NCBI GenBank assembly: GCA_002868905.1
Contig: PKUA01000029.1
Span: 62,001 to 126,000, forward strand
Reading direction: 5' to 3'
Length of the DNA: 64,000 bases
Source: Desulfuromonas sp.
GTDB taxonomy: Bacteria > Desulfobacterota > Desulfuromonadia > Desulfuromonadales > Geothermobacteraceae
Shown here: piece after piece, positions 9,359 to 18,965 of the stretch
How the letters are laid out: every line of letters begins with the position of its first letter
Numbering within the stretch: the stretch's first letter is position 1
Made by a program: the position numbers and the translations under genes
Notes under the pieces: model-generated
Seen by the model: only the letters and a program-made list of their open reading frames with translations
What the model was told of the DNA's origin: nothing
Databases searched by the model: none

Positions 9359-11671
9359 TTAACGTTTTTCCAACCAATAAGCCAACGCCGGCAGGAGCAG
9401 GATAGCTCCAAGCATATTAAGCAGAAACATGAAGGTCAGCAGTATCCCCATGTCAGCCTGAAACTTCAATGGCGAGAAAATCCAGGTCGCCACGCCAATG
9501 GCGAGAGTCACTCCGGTAAAAACAACCCCATTGCCGGTAATCGCGAGGGTATGAAGGTAAGCTTTCTGCAGGGTTTCCCCCTGGTGAAGATGTCTGCGAA
9601 GACGGCTGAAAATATAAATGCCGTAATCGACGCCGACGCCGACGCCTAGGGCCACGACCGGCAGGGTCGACACTTTCAGGCCGATCTGCAGCAGGCTCAT
9701 CAAGGCATAGGACAGGATCGAAACCAGTCCGAGTGGCAGCACAATGCAGAGCACCGAACGAACCGAGCGGAATTCGTACAGGCAGAGCAACAGGACACCC
9801 GCAAACACGAACACCAGGATCGGAAACTGAGCGGAGCTGACCTCTTCGTTGGTTGCCGCCATGACACCGACGTTACCGGTGGCGAGGCGGAATTTGACCG
9901 CATCATCGGACAATCCACCCTGGTATCCCTTCACTTCGCGGACAATCCTTGCGATGGTTTCCGCCCGATGGTCTTCGGTGAACATCATCACCGGCATCAC
10001 GCTGCAATCGGCATTGAGCAGACCACTGCTGGTCGGGACATAGCCGACAGCCTGAACCATCGAGGCAGGATTCCTCGGTAATGTGCGCCACTCCAGGCTC
10101 CCCTCGTTCCAGCCACCATTGATAATTTTGGCGATCCCGGGTAGAGCGACCACCGACTGTACCCCCGGCACATTTTTCATGTGCCAGGCAAAATCATCGA
10201 TGGCCGTCATGATATCGTAGTCGATACAACCGTCCGGTTTCGTTTCAACGATGACCGAGATGATATCGACCCCGATGGAAAAGTGCTCCGTTATGGCCGC
10301 CGTGTCGAGGTTATACCTGGAGTCGGGACGGAGTTCCGGAACGCCCTGATGCATATCACCGATCTTGATATCGGACCCTTTCCAGAGCCCGAAACCCAGC
10401 AACCCCAAGGCAACTCCAATAATGACCAGGGAAGGCCCCTTCTCTGCCGCCTTTTCAAAAAAATACCAGAACGGCTTGAGCAGCCTCGCCTGCTCGTCGA
10501 TGCGGTCCCGGCAGGATTCCGGCTGTGAGACAAAGGAGAGGACCACGGGGAGCAACACCAGGTTGGTCATGATAATCAGGGCGACACCGAGTCCGGCCGT
10601 CACCGCCATCTCCTGTATCACCTGGATATCGATCAAACGGATGGTTATAAATCCGATGGTATCGCTGGCAAGTGCGATAAAGCCGGGGACCAACAACTGG
10701 CGGAAACTGGCCCGGGCGGCCTCTTCCCCGCTCTTGCCGAGGTGGACCTCGGCAGCATTTGCCGTGATCATCTGCACGCCGTGACTGACCCCGATGGCGA
10801 AGATCAGGAACGGCACCAGTAACCCCATCGGATCGATACCGTACCCGAGCAGGGGGAGCAGACCGAGTTGCCAGATGACGGCAACCAGCGAACAGCAAAG
10901 CGGTATCAAAGCAACACGAAGAGATCTCGTGTAGAAGAAAACCAGGACAAAGGTTATGGCGATGGTGAGGAAGAAGAAAAGGACAACTCGCTGCGCACCA
11001 GCGGCAATATCGCCGATGACCTTGGCAAAACCGATAATATGGACATCGATATTTTCGGTCGTATATTTGGAGCGGATCTTCTCTTCGAGTTGGTTCGAGA
11101 CGTCAATATAATCGAGTTTTTCCCCGGTATTCGGATCAACCTCCAGCAATTGGGCGCTAATGATGGCACCGGTAAAATCGTTGGCCACCAGACGCCCGAC
11201 GATGCCCGACTTGAGGATGTTCTTCCGCACCTGCTCGAGCCCCTCGCCGTCCGCCTGGAAATCGGACGGGATGACGTTACCACCGGCAATGCCGTCTTCG
11301 ACCACCTCGGTGAACCGGACATTCGGTGTGAACAGTGAGCTGACCTGGGCCCGGTCGACTCCGGGAATAAAGAAGACATCGTCGGTTGCGTTTTCGAGCG
11401 CCTCGAAAAATTCCGGGTTGAAAATATCCCCCTTCCTGGCCATCAGGGCAATCAGAACCCGGTTGGCGCCGCCGAATTCCTTGCGGTATTCCAGGAAGGT
11501 CTGCATGAATTCATGTTTTTGCGGGAGGAGCTTGGTAAATCCCGCATCGATACGCAGGTTCACCAACGATGAGGCCATGAACAGAGTCACCAGGACAAAC
11601 AGGGCGAGGATAAGACGGCGATGGCCGAAAATCAGTTTTTCGAGATGATCAACGAGAACTTTGACGTCCAT
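9359..11671 (-). CDS. RND/MMPL-family transporter
   Basis: 770 residues with the RND duplication. One helix near the N-terminus is followed by a roughly 200-residue periplasmic domain and a helix block (VVLFFFLTIAITFVLVFFYT ... MGLLVPFLIFAIGVSHGVQMI), and the whole pattern then repeats. The charged helix-4 signature VVALGVGVGVDYGIYIFSRLRR is clear. This subclass (about 750-800 residues, SSD/MMPL-like) moves hydrophobic molecules such as sterols, hopanoids or lipids rather than drugs, and has no adaptor here. It is the last gene of an operon with DUF1302, DUF1329, YCF48 and lipase-like genes and starts two bases after the YCF48 gene. Confidence 0.9.
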   Translation of the reverse strand: MDVKVLVDHLEKLIFGHRRLILALFVLVTLFMASSLVNLRIDAGFTKLLPQKHEFMQTFLEYRKEFGGANRVLIALMARKGDIFNPEFFEALENATDDVFFIPGVDRAQVSSLFTPNVRFTEVVEDGIAGGNVIPSDFQADGEGLEQVRKNILKSGIVGRLVANDFTGAIISAQLLEVDPNTGEKLDYIDVSNQLEEKIRSKYTTENIDVHIIGFAKVIGDIAAGAQRVVLFFFLTIAITFVLVFFYTRSLRVALIPLCCSLVAVIWQLGLLPLLGYGIDPMGLLVPFLIFAIGVSHGVQMITANAAEVHLGKSGEEAARASFRQLLVPGFIALASDTIGFITIRLIDIQVIQEMAVTAGLGVALIIMTNLVLLPVVLSFVSQPESCRDRIDEQARLLKPFWYFFEKAAEKGPSLVIIGVALGLLGFGLWKGSDIKIGDMHQGVPELRPDSRYNLDTAAITEHFSIGVDIISVIVETKPDGCIDYDIMTAIDDFAWHMKNVPGVQSVVALPGIAKIINGGWNEGSLEWRTLPRNPASMVQAVGYVPTSSGLLNADCSVMPVMMFTEDHRAETIARIVREVKGYQGGLSDDAVKFRLATGNVGVMAATNEEVSSAQFPILVFVFAGVLLLCLYEFRSVRSVLCIVLPLGLVSILSYALMSLLQIGLKVSTLPVVALGVGVGVDYGIYIFSRLRRHLHQGETLQKAYLHTLAITGNGVVFTGVTLAIGVATWIFSPLKFQADMGILLTFMFLLNMLGAILLLPALAYWLEKR

Positions 11672-11673
11672 GG

Positions 11674-12639
11674 CTATTTCGGATAAATCCCTGAATCTGT
11701 TAAGCGTTTCACGCCGAATTCTCCCACACCGATGACAGCCTGTCGATCGGCCGGGCAGAGAGCCGAAAACCCTTTGCGATCGAGCTGCATATGCAGAACA
11801 AAGGTCTTGCCACCGTCATGGCTGGCCAGAACCACCCCACCGAGCCCTGCCAGCAACACGGTGCCATCCTCAAGCAGACTCCCGCTGGTCAGGGTTGATT
11901 CGGTCCAGCTATCCAATGGCTGCCAACTCTCGCCTCCGGTTTCGCTCCGGTAGAGGTGGCCTCGCAACCCGTAAATCAAAAGGTTGTCGTCTCCGAGGGA
12001 AAGACCGCCGAAGAACGAACCTTCGTACGGGGATGTTATCGGTTCCCAACTTCCTCCCTGGTCGGACGACCTGAGAATGGTGCCTGCCTCGCCGACCAGG
12101 AAAAGTTTCTGCCGATCGACCAGAATATGGTTGAAATGGTAATCGTATTCGCTGACAAGGCGGGCTCGCCAGTGAACCCCACCATCCCTGGTTTCAAGGT
12201 ATCGGCCATAAGCACCAACGGCGAAACCATGCTCGGCATCTGCAAACCAGACATCGAGTAGCGGACTCTCCTGCTGCGGAGCCGAATAGATCAGGGACCA
12301 ACTCTTGCCCCCGTTGACGGTCCTGAGAATGACCTGATCATGGCCGACAATCCAGCCCCGGTTCCGGTCGAGAAAAAAAACACCGGTCAGGGTTGCCCGG
12401 GTCGGGACCTTGACCTGCTCCCAGTTCTGTCCATCGTCCTCACTGCGGAGAACATGCCCCCTTTCCCCTACGGCGACACCGAGCCCATCAACGTAACTGC
12501 AATCAAGGAGTAACGACTGGTCCACCAGCGGAGACAAGACGGATTCTGCTGCCTGAAGATCGTCGGGGAAGACCAGCCAGGCCAGAAGAGCAGTGCAACA
12601 GATGACAACACGGTGCCATGTGCGGATAGAGACGAACAT
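11674..12639 (-). CDS. YCF48-type BNR beta-propeller protein, exported
   Basis: A 321-residue protein with a signal peptide (hydrophobic ICCTALLAWLVF, cleavage likely after DDLQA) and at least six repeats of the form G..G.IL.S.DGG..W (HVLRSEDDGQNWEQV, VILRTVNGGKSWSL, RYLETRDGGVHWRA, TILRSSDQGGSWEP, HLYRSETGGESWQP, VVLASHDGGKTFVL). This is the photosystem II stability factor/YCF48-like propeller. It sits immediately before the RND gene. In proteobacterial clusters with DUF1302 and DUF1329 it recurs next to an RND transporter, so I infer a periplasmic assembly or substrate-handling partner. Confidence 0.85.
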   Translation of the reverse strand: MFVSIRTWHRVVICCTALLAWLVFPDDLQAAESVLSPLVDQSLLLDCSYVDGLGVAVGERGHVLRSEDDGQNWEQVKVPTRATLTGVFFLDRNRGWIVGHDQVILRTVNGGKSWSLIYSAPQQESPLLDVWFADAEHGFAVGAYGRYLETRDGGVHWRARLVSEYDYHFNHILVDRQKLFLVGEAGTILRSSDQGGSWEPITSPYEGSFFGGLSLGDDNLLIYGLRGHLYRSETGGESWQPLDSWTESTLTSGSLLEDGTVLLAGLGGVVLASHDGGKTFVLHMQLDRKGFSALCPADRQAVIGVGEFGVKRLTDSGIYPK

Positions 12640-12697
12640 AAAAGTTTATAAGTCGCTTCCGGCAAAAGGGCCCTCCAAAATCCGGACCCACGTTGAA

Positions 12698-12724
12698 ACG
12701 GCCGGATCACAAAGATCCGGCCGT
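12698..12724 (-). terminator. 11-bp hairpin inside the envelope operon
   Basis: Perfect inverted repeat ACGGCCGGATC / GATCCGGCCGT with a five-base loop, in the roughly 100-base gap between the DUF1329 and YCF48 genes. On the minus strand only TTTC follows the stem, so it is a weak terminator at best. It may attenuate transcription or protect mRNA, adjusting the ratio of upstream to downstream products. Confidence 0.5.
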
Positions 12725-12738
12725 GGAGATTTACAGCA

Positions 12739-14100
12739 CTAGCGGCGTCCAGCTCGCCGCAATGCACCCGGGGAGAAGTCCTGCAACGATCTTGTGATAC
12801 CGAAATCATACATCGGGTTTTCATTGTCGAGACCGATGGCGATGTATCGTCCCGACTGCAGGTCGAGATGGACCTCCAGGGTCGTCCAGAGGGTCGGGAC
12901 CTCGTAGTAGTTGATAACGTGCCCCTCGGACAGACGCCAGAGCTGATCCCGGTTGTCGTAAATATCAACCGCGAGAATCTGCCAGCTGTCCTCGTCGACA
13001 TAAAACGTCCGACGTTTATACAGATGGCGGGCGTCTTCCTTCAGGGTCGCATCGACAACCCAGACGCGATGTAACTCGTAGCGGAGGTGCTCGGGGTTGA
13101 GATGAAGGGGGGTGAGGATGTCAGAGTTCTTGAGCTTGTCGCTGTGCAGCTTGTAGGAATTATACGGAACTAGCACCTCTTTCTTGCCGACCAGCTTCCA
13201 GTCATAACGATCGGGGGCACCGTTGAACATGTCAAACTGGTCATTGGTGCGGATACCGTCGGAGGCCGTACCGGGATTATCATAGGCGACGTTGGGCGCG
13301 CGGCGGACGCGACGCTGCCCGGGATTATAGATCCAGGCGGCTCGCGGTTCCTTGACCTGGTCGAGAGTCTCATGCACCAGCAGGATATTACCGGCCAGGC
13401 GGGCCGGCGCGGTGACTTCCTGCTTGAACAGCAGAATCTTGTTATCCAGTTCCTCCTCGGTGATACCATCCCTGCTGTAAAGCAGGTTGAACTCGTCCTC
13501 GAACTGAACCAGAGTATAGTCTCCGCCGCGGGTCAGGGCCGCCTGGGCGATTTGCCGGCTTGCCATGTCACCCCGGTACCGTAGCAGGTGATTCCAGATC
13601 ACCTCGATCCCGGATTTCGGCAGCGGGAAAGGAATGCCGTTGACAGCCCCATTGACCCCGTCACCGTCATTGACCAGCTGTGCCGTCGCGGCGGCTTGCC
13701 TGGTCGCCGCGTAAATTCGCTCCGGAACCGAGGCGCTACGGTGGGTCGGGTAGACGTTCATCTTGAAACTCGGATAGGCTGCAAGCAGCGCCTTGTGTCC
13801 CTCGGTCAGATGATCTGCATACTGCGCCACGTTGCCTTCTGTCACGGTATACAACGGCTTTTCGCCGCCAAATGGGTCGGGATGATGATCCCCCGGTTTG
13901 TAACCTGCCGGCGGCTTGGTAATCCCTCCGTCCCAGGCCGGAATGGTGCCGGCGGCGTTGCCGATCATTTCGGCGCCGAGCGGAGTCAGGTCCTTGCCGA
14001 GTCGCGCGATCTCCTCGGGAGACGATTTCCCCCAGCTGATGGCCGCGAGACTGCAAACAAACAGAACAATGCCGATGACGATACACGTATGTCTGAACAT
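12739..14100 (-). CDS. DUF1329 LolA/LolB-like envelope protein
   Basis: From ATG 14100 (AGGGAAGG upstream) the product is 453 residues with a signal peptide FRHTCIVIGIVLFVCSLAAIS and mature start near WGKSS. The opening SSPEEIARLGKDLTPLGAEMIGNA and the motif IPAWDGGITKPPAGYKPG are hallmarks of DUF1329. The C-terminal half (RTFYVDEDSWQILAVDIYDNRDQLWR) matches the LolA/LppX-type lipid-carrier strand pattern seen in this family. It belongs with the DUF1302 barrel just upstream (gap 16 bases), an almost invariant pairing. Likely role: a periplasmic carrier of a hydrophobic compound between the RND pump and the outer membrane. Confidence 0.88.
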   Translation of the reverse strand: MFRHTCIVIGIVLFVCSLAAISWGKSSPEEIARLGKDLTPLGAEMIGNAAGTIPAWDGGITKPPAGYKPGDHHPDPFGGEKPLYTVTEGNVAQYADHLTEGHKALLAAYPSFKMNVYPTHRSASVPERIYAATRQAAATAQLVNDGDGVNGAVNGIPFPLPKSGIEVIWNHLLRYRGDMASRQIAQAALTRGGDYTLVQFEDEFNLLYSRDGITEEELDNKILLFKQEVTAPARLAGNILLVHETLDQVKEPRAAWIYNPGQRRVRRAPNVAYDNPGTASDGIRTNDQFDMFNGAPDRYDWKLVGKKEVLVPYNSYKLHSDKLKNSDILTPLHLNPEHLRYELHRVWVVDATLKEDARHLYKRRTFYVDEDSWQILAVDIYDNRDQLWRLSEGHVINYYEVPTLWTTLEVHLDLQSGRYIAIGLDNENPMYDFGITRSLQDFSPGALRRAGRR

Positions 14101-14116
14101 GATGACCTTCCCTGTG

Positions 14117-15940
14117 TCAGAATGAATATTTAATGTTAGTCGCGACAATGTCACGGTCATTGATCAGGTTATACCGACCGGCGCCGAAAAAGTCCGTATA
14201 GCTCAAGTCGAGCGACCAGCGATTCTGGTAGTTTGCACCGATGCCGAAGGTGATGGCACGTCGCCCTTCGACGAAGTTCCCGCCCGGTCCCGGCGAATTG
14301 CCGTTGACATCATGCGACCAGGCAAGCCTTGGAGAGAGGGTCCAGGCGCCGATGGCATTATTGAAATCGAACCGGGTCACCAGCCGGTAACCCCAGGAAC
14401 TGGCGGTGGCATAGGCCTTGGACGGTTCCATTTCACCGAAATGAAGTCCAGCGAGAGCAGGGTTGGCGCTGATCGGGGTGCCCGGCCCCTCGAGTCGCAG
14501 CTCGTCCTTGTCCGGCATATCGTGGACATGCGTCACGCCGACCTCGCCGAGGAGCACAACCTGGTTCGCCCCGAGAGTCGGACCGAACAGCTTGGTCGCC
14601 GTTATCTGCACCTGGGAGACATCCCGTTCGATGTAGCCGGTCACTACGTCTTCAAACGGGATCAACCCCAGCTGCCCGTATAGTGCCAACGGTGCTGCAG
14701 CGGTGTTGCCGGGGCTCAGGTTGTCCTGGGCGCCGAGCGCGGCGAACAACAGCTCGATATCGTCGATCTGCAACGGCACATCCCTCCGGTGGGACACTTC
14801 CCCCTGCAGCGCGATCCCGGTCGAAACCAGCAGGGTATTAAAGCTCGCACCGAACAGTTTGATATCCTCCGGGTAGCTGAGAAAATAGCTCGCGGTCTCA
14901 GTGTAGGTGCGGCCAAGGGGATCGATGCCGGCAGCCGCGGCGGCGGTGCCGGTGCGGGCGTTGATCAGCGGCAGGCGGCTGTGGTAATTGAGGTAGAACA
15001 GTCCGAATTCCGTGTCATTGAACCAGGGTGCGTAGAGGCGTAGCGCCAGGCCGTACTGACCGCTGTCCGACGCCTCCTCGGTGTCGGAACGGCCAACGAC
15101 GGCACCGCTAGACGGCGGGACGGTATCCGGAACATCCCCCCAGCCGAGCATGACCCGGCTTCCGCCTTCCCCGGCGAAATCGTTGGTGCTCCAGTAGGAA
15201 CCCGGCGGATCGATAACGGTCTCTTCCCAGTCGTAGAGATAGAGCCCTTCGAAGGTGAGGTTCTCGGTCACGCCGACCGACCCCCAGACCATCCCCTCCG
15301 GGATGAGTGCCTCTTTCAACTCGGAACCGGGCAAGCGGATGGCGTTGACATTGACCGGGTTGATGCTGTTAATGCTGTTCTGGATGAACGTGCTCTCCCC
15401 CCAGCTGACCACCTGGTCTCCGGCCCGCAGTTGGATCGGCATCGTCCCGAGGTCAAACATCCCCCAGACGAAGGCATCGAGCAGGTCGACATCACTACCG
15501 ACCAGATCGAGGGCTTCATCCGACAGCTCTTCCTTGTCGCGGTCGCCGTGTTCGTTTTCATAATCGTAAAAACCGGTCCCCCGCAGGAAAACACCAACCG
15601 ATTTATAGGCAAGATCAAGCTCCGTGGTTATTTTCGCCACGTTGCTGACAATTCCCCGGTCATAGTTGAGGTTACCGTCGTCCCCGTTCACCGAGCGGGC
15701 CTTGCCGTGACCGTCGTTCAGATCGGCGTTCGCCGTTCCGATCAGGTCCGTGTCGCGATCCTGCACCCGGAACATCAAACCGTAGGATAGAGTCGTGTCG
15801 AGGTGAGCTTCAAGATCTCCCGTGCTGAAATCGAGCGCCCACGCCGGCACAGCCCAAATCAGGGAGAAAAGCAGCACCGCCGGGAGAATCTTCCCCGGGA
15901 ACGAGTTGCTTCGCTTCATTTCCTTCTGGATGGATTTCAT
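14117..15940 (-). CDS. DUF1302 outer-membrane beta-barrel protein
   Basis: I take ATG at 15940 (AGGGGAGG just upstream); ATG at 15919 is an alternative. The N-terminus has a basic region and hydrophobic stretch KILPAVLLFSLIWAVPAWA, typical of a signal peptide. Mature DFSTGDLEAHLDTTLSYGLMFRV is the standard DUF1302 opening. Alternating short aromatic beta strands run throughout, and the last residue is Phe (ATNIKYSF), the outer-membrane insertion signal. About 600 residues, normal for the family. Inferred role: outer-membrane channel for the lipid-like cargo of this operon. Confidence 0.88.
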   Translation of the reverse strand: MKSIQKEMKRSNSFPGKILPAVLLFSLIWAVPAWALDFSTGDLEAHLDTTLSYGLMFRVQDRDTDLIGTANADLNDGHGKARSVNGDDGNLNYDRGIVSNVAKITTELDLAYKSVGVFLRGTGFYDYENEHGDRDKEELSDEALDLVGSDVDLLDAFVWGMFDLGTMPIQLRAGDQVVSWGESTFIQNSINSINPVNVNAIRLPGSELKEALIPEGMVWGSVGVTENLTFEGLYLYDWEETVIDPPGSYWSTNDFAGEGGSRVMLGWGDVPDTVPPSSGAVVGRSDTEEASDSGQYGLALRLYAPWFNDTEFGLFYLNYHSRLPLINARTGTAAAAAGIDPLGRTYTETASYFLSYPEDIKLFGASFNTLLVSTGIALQGEVSHRRDVPLQIDDIELLFAALGAQDNLSPGNTAAAPLALYGQLGLIPFEDVVTGYIERDVSQVQITATKLFGPTLGANQVVLLGEVGVTHVHDMPDKDELRLEGPGTPISANPALAGLHFGEMEPSKAYATASSWGYRLVTRFDFNNAIGAWTLSPRLAWSHDVNGNSPGPGGNFVEGRRAITFGIGANYQNRWSLDLSYTDFFGAGRYNLINDRDIVATNIKYSF

Positions 15941-16009
15941 AAGCCTCCCCTGCACAATATCGAACTGAGTCGAATAACCAGATTTCATCATGTCGGCACC
16001 TCCGCCCGC

Positions 16010-18040
16010 CTATTCCAGCACGCTCGCATCGGACACCGAAACCATGCCGCCATTGCTGCTCAGGAATACAGCCGTCGCCTGTTGCATCACAGCCGTCGCA
16101 GCCGGATCATAACTCGGGTCGAGCAGGGAGCGGTGCTCACCTTGCGTGACCCGGAACCAGGCCTTGAGATCGGCACCGACCAGGTCCGTGTTGGTCGGGG
16201 CAAGCCCCATCAGCGCCGCGAACGGGTCGGTCCCTGCTGTCGGTGACGGAACGACACCGGCAGGTGCGTCGGCGAAGACGTTGATCGGAACGTACTGGTC
16301 CGGCAATGACGTGTCACTCCCGACAATTTCAAACAGCAGGACTCCGCGACCGGCCGGGATCAGGCTGGTGTAGTTGATCGGATCGACAGAATCCGCCACG
16401 GTCTGAAAGGCACCGAGGAACGATTCGAAATCAGCAGTTCCCCGCAGGATACCGTTCGATGCCAATCCGGCTTCGAGCACCGGTGAGAAAAACGCCGAGG
16501 CGTCGAGCATTTTCGCCAGACCGCCACCGGTCATGCCGAGCACGCTCGCCTTGACCTCCGGCTCGAGTCCGAGGAAAACCGACCCGGCTATAGCTCCATA
16601 CGAGTGGCCGACAAAGTAAATTTCTTCGGGATTGAAGTCGGCTCCGCCACCGTCGACATCAACCACGGGCAAAGCAACCGTCAGAGCAAACAAGTCGGCG
16701 ACGGCCTGGCGAATATTGTCCCGGCTGGTCAACAGGCTGGCGAGGTTGATGAAGTGCTTGCCGGAGCTGTCGATGACCCCGTCAGGTCCCGGCGCGCCGG
16801 TGGTGTTGTTAACCAGGTCGAGATCGAAGGTTCGCTCGATTCCGGAATAGAGCGGTGATTCCGGTGGCAGACCATGCAAAGGCATATCCATGGCAACCAG
16901 GGCGAAGCCGGCGGCGGCCATGGTGTCGGCCAGGGCCAGCATGGCCGTCCGATCGGACGTCACACCGTGCTGGAAGATGGCGACCTTCCACCCCCCTTCC
17001 GGTTTGGTCTGCCCGCTCCCCGCGTTCGGCACCGAGATCAGCAGCGACACAGTCTCCGTGCTTTTAACCACCGGCTGAGGATTGTACGCCGTCAGCAGGC
17101 TCCCCCCTACCCCATTCCAGGTGGAAAAGAGCGGGGCCGTCGGGTCGACATCCGCATTATCGAGATAATAAGGGACCTCCAGGGTGCCGACATGGATATC
17201 TGCAATACCGGGGCTGAGTCCGGGCGGAAGCAGATCCGCGGTCGTACCGATACTGGCTGGATTGACCAGGGAAGAAGCTTCGGTCTGGCTCCGTGCGGCG
17301 CCAAGAACCACGCCCACCGATTGGGTGGTAAAGGTCCAGCTCAGGATAATTTCGTTCGGATCGACTCCCGCTCCGGTCAGGGCCGCTTCCTGGCTGTTGA
17401 CCAGCTGGCGGACCGGCTCCAGGGCTTCGGCAGGGGTTCCAGCCAGAGTGACCGGCGTCTTGGCGATCAGGTAGTGAGCCGACACCTGCGGGTCAAATCC
17501 GTTGGCCCCCCTGATCCCGTCAGAGAGCATGACAAGATAACTGGTGCTCGATTTAAAAGGAACCAGCGGTAGAATGGCCAGGGTCGAACCACTGGCATCA
17601 GTCGAGGCGAGCGTGGCGACAAACTCGGTACCGAAGCTGAGTTCCCGGTTGACGCCGACCACGCCGCCGCCGATACCGGAGAGAGTGACCTCGAAAACCC
17701 TCACGGTGGATGGAGTCAACGAGGTCGGGTCAATGCCGCTACTGAAAGTGGTCGTAATCGGGGCCACCGTCGAAAACCCGTCCAGGGCATTGATGGCGAC
17801 CTTCGGATCGGAGAGATTGTCCGGATCATCGACCGGGATATTGAGTGTTCCGTCCTCGCTGCCGCTAAACAGCAGGTTGATCGGAAAGGGGAGAACAGGC
17901 GGTTCAGACGTCAAGTCGAAATAGGCGGTAAAACCGTTCCGGTCGATATCCAATTCTTCGGCAACCTTGTCATTGTCACCACCACAGGCGGACAAGACGA
18001 AGGCAGACAGCAAACACACACCCCATAACAGCCTCTTCAT
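16010..18040 (-). CDS. Pla-1/cef (VolA-like) surface lipase lipoprotein
   Basis: ATG at 18040 follows AGGAGG. The start MKRLLWGVCLLSAFVLSACGG is a lipoprotein signal with lipobox LSAC. An N-terminal domain (FDLTSEPPVLPFPINLLFSG) matches the bacterial virulence-factor lipase N-terminal region. The alpha/beta-hydrolase part has IFQHGVTSDRT and the nucleophile elbow FVGHSYGAIAGS (GxSxG); a catalytic His is likely in TQGEHRSLLDP. About 676 residues. VolA-type enzymes hydrolyse lysophospholipid outside the cell, releasing fatty acid. As first gene of the operon it suggests that the cluster handles fatty acids or other lipids. Confidence 0.82.
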   Translation of the reverse strand: MKRLLWGVCLLSAFVLSACGGDNDKVAEELDIDRNGFTAYFDLTSEPPVLPFPINLLFSGSEDGTLNIPVDDPDNLSDPKVAINALDGFSTVAPITTTFSSGIDPTSLTPSTVRVFEVTLSGIGGGVVGVNRELSFGTEFVATLASTDASGSTLAILPLVPFKSSTSYLVMLSDGIRGANGFDPQVSAHYLIAKTPVTLAGTPAEALEPVRQLVNSQEAALTGAGVDPNEIILSWTFTTQSVGVVLGAARSQTEASSLVNPASIGTTADLLPPGLSPGIADIHVGTLEVPYYLDNADVDPTAPLFSTWNGVGGSLLTAYNPQPVVKSTETVSLLISVPNAGSGQTKPEGGWKVAIFQHGVTSDRTAMLALADTMAAAGFALVAMDMPLHGLPPESPLYSGIERTFDLDLVNNTTGAPGPDGVIDSSGKHFINLASLLTSRDNIRQAVADLFALTVALPVVDVDGGGADFNPEEIYFVGHSYGAIAGSVFLGLEPEVKASVLGMTGGGLAKMLDASAFFSPVLEAGLASNGILRGTADFESFLGAFQTVADSVDPINYTSLIPAGRGVLLFEIVGSDTSLPDQYVPINVFADAPAGVVPSPTAGTDPFAALMGLAPTNTDLVGADLKAWFRVTQGEHRSLLDPSYDPAATAVMQQATAVFLSSNGGMVSVSDASVLE

Positions 18041-18965
18041 TTCAATATTCCTCCTGTTGGGTACACGAAAAAAACCGATGAACAAAAACCGCCCTGATAT
18101 CCCGCCGAGCAAGAACGGAACAATCTGAGCCTGATCAGTTTAATGTCAACTTCAATACACCGTTTGAATAAAGGAAGCGATGAATTTTGAACGTTCCACT
18201 CCCCTGCCCCACAGACGTCCAAGATGAAACTGTCATGAAATCAGGTAACATACTAACGACCGACTGCGTGGTTCGCAAGAATAAAATCATGTTCAACAGA
18301 CCCAACAAATCCTCAACTACCGTTATGATCCGCGATGATTAAAACGTCAATTCCAAGAGTGAAACCGACCAGGGTCAACAATGTTGCGCCGAAGTGGGAT
18401 CGGCAGTCGGGTGGATCAGGTGGAAATCAAGCATCTAAGGTTTCTTAGCCTCACGATAAACACCTTGATTCATTCATGATGAAAACCAGACCCAAAAACC
18501 AGCAAGGCCTTTATCAGGCCTGATCACGAAGACATCACGAAGCTAAATTCTGTTTGCCCATTTTCCTTTGAAGTCCTCGGACCAGATGACACCCGATCGC
18601 CATGAAAAGAGAGTCCCCCGGATTTCATTTCGCCGTCATCACCCCCGACCACGATCCTTGAAACATGCCGACATGGTGGCTTTCGATAGCAACTTCAGCA
18701 TCAGAGGCATCTTAAGCAAGCGGCTGAATTTGGTTGATTTTCCAGACATGGATACCTGTTGGGAAAGTCAAAGCCTCGGTCACTGTTGAGTCGGCATCAA
18801 CACCACAAGGGGTCTTACCTTGATGAACTCGACCTGCTTTTTCGGAAAGAGTCGATATACTTGGACATGAGCGCACATTGGCTCTTTTTCTAAAATGCTT
18901 GCTTTTTATTACCATTTTGGTCATATTTGCAATAACGATAACACAGCAACCAGGGGGTGCTACCC
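18041..18965. other. Long intergenic region (about 925 bases)
   Basis: No reading frame here has both a good ribosome-binding site and a recognisable product; 18568-18789 (+) is open but its composition is unlike a protein. The region must hold the promoter of the minus-strand lipase operon and of the plus-strand gene at 18966. A short repeat GGCC...GGCC (AAGGCCTTTATCAGGCCTGA) lies near 18510. The segment seems less GC-rich than its flanks and could be the remains of a decayed gene or mobile element; I cannot identify one. Confidence 0.4.

Noticed and set aside
18568-18789. A 73-codon frame in the 925-base gap
   Set aside because: Basic, low-information sequence with no ribosome-binding site; its composition does not look like a protein.
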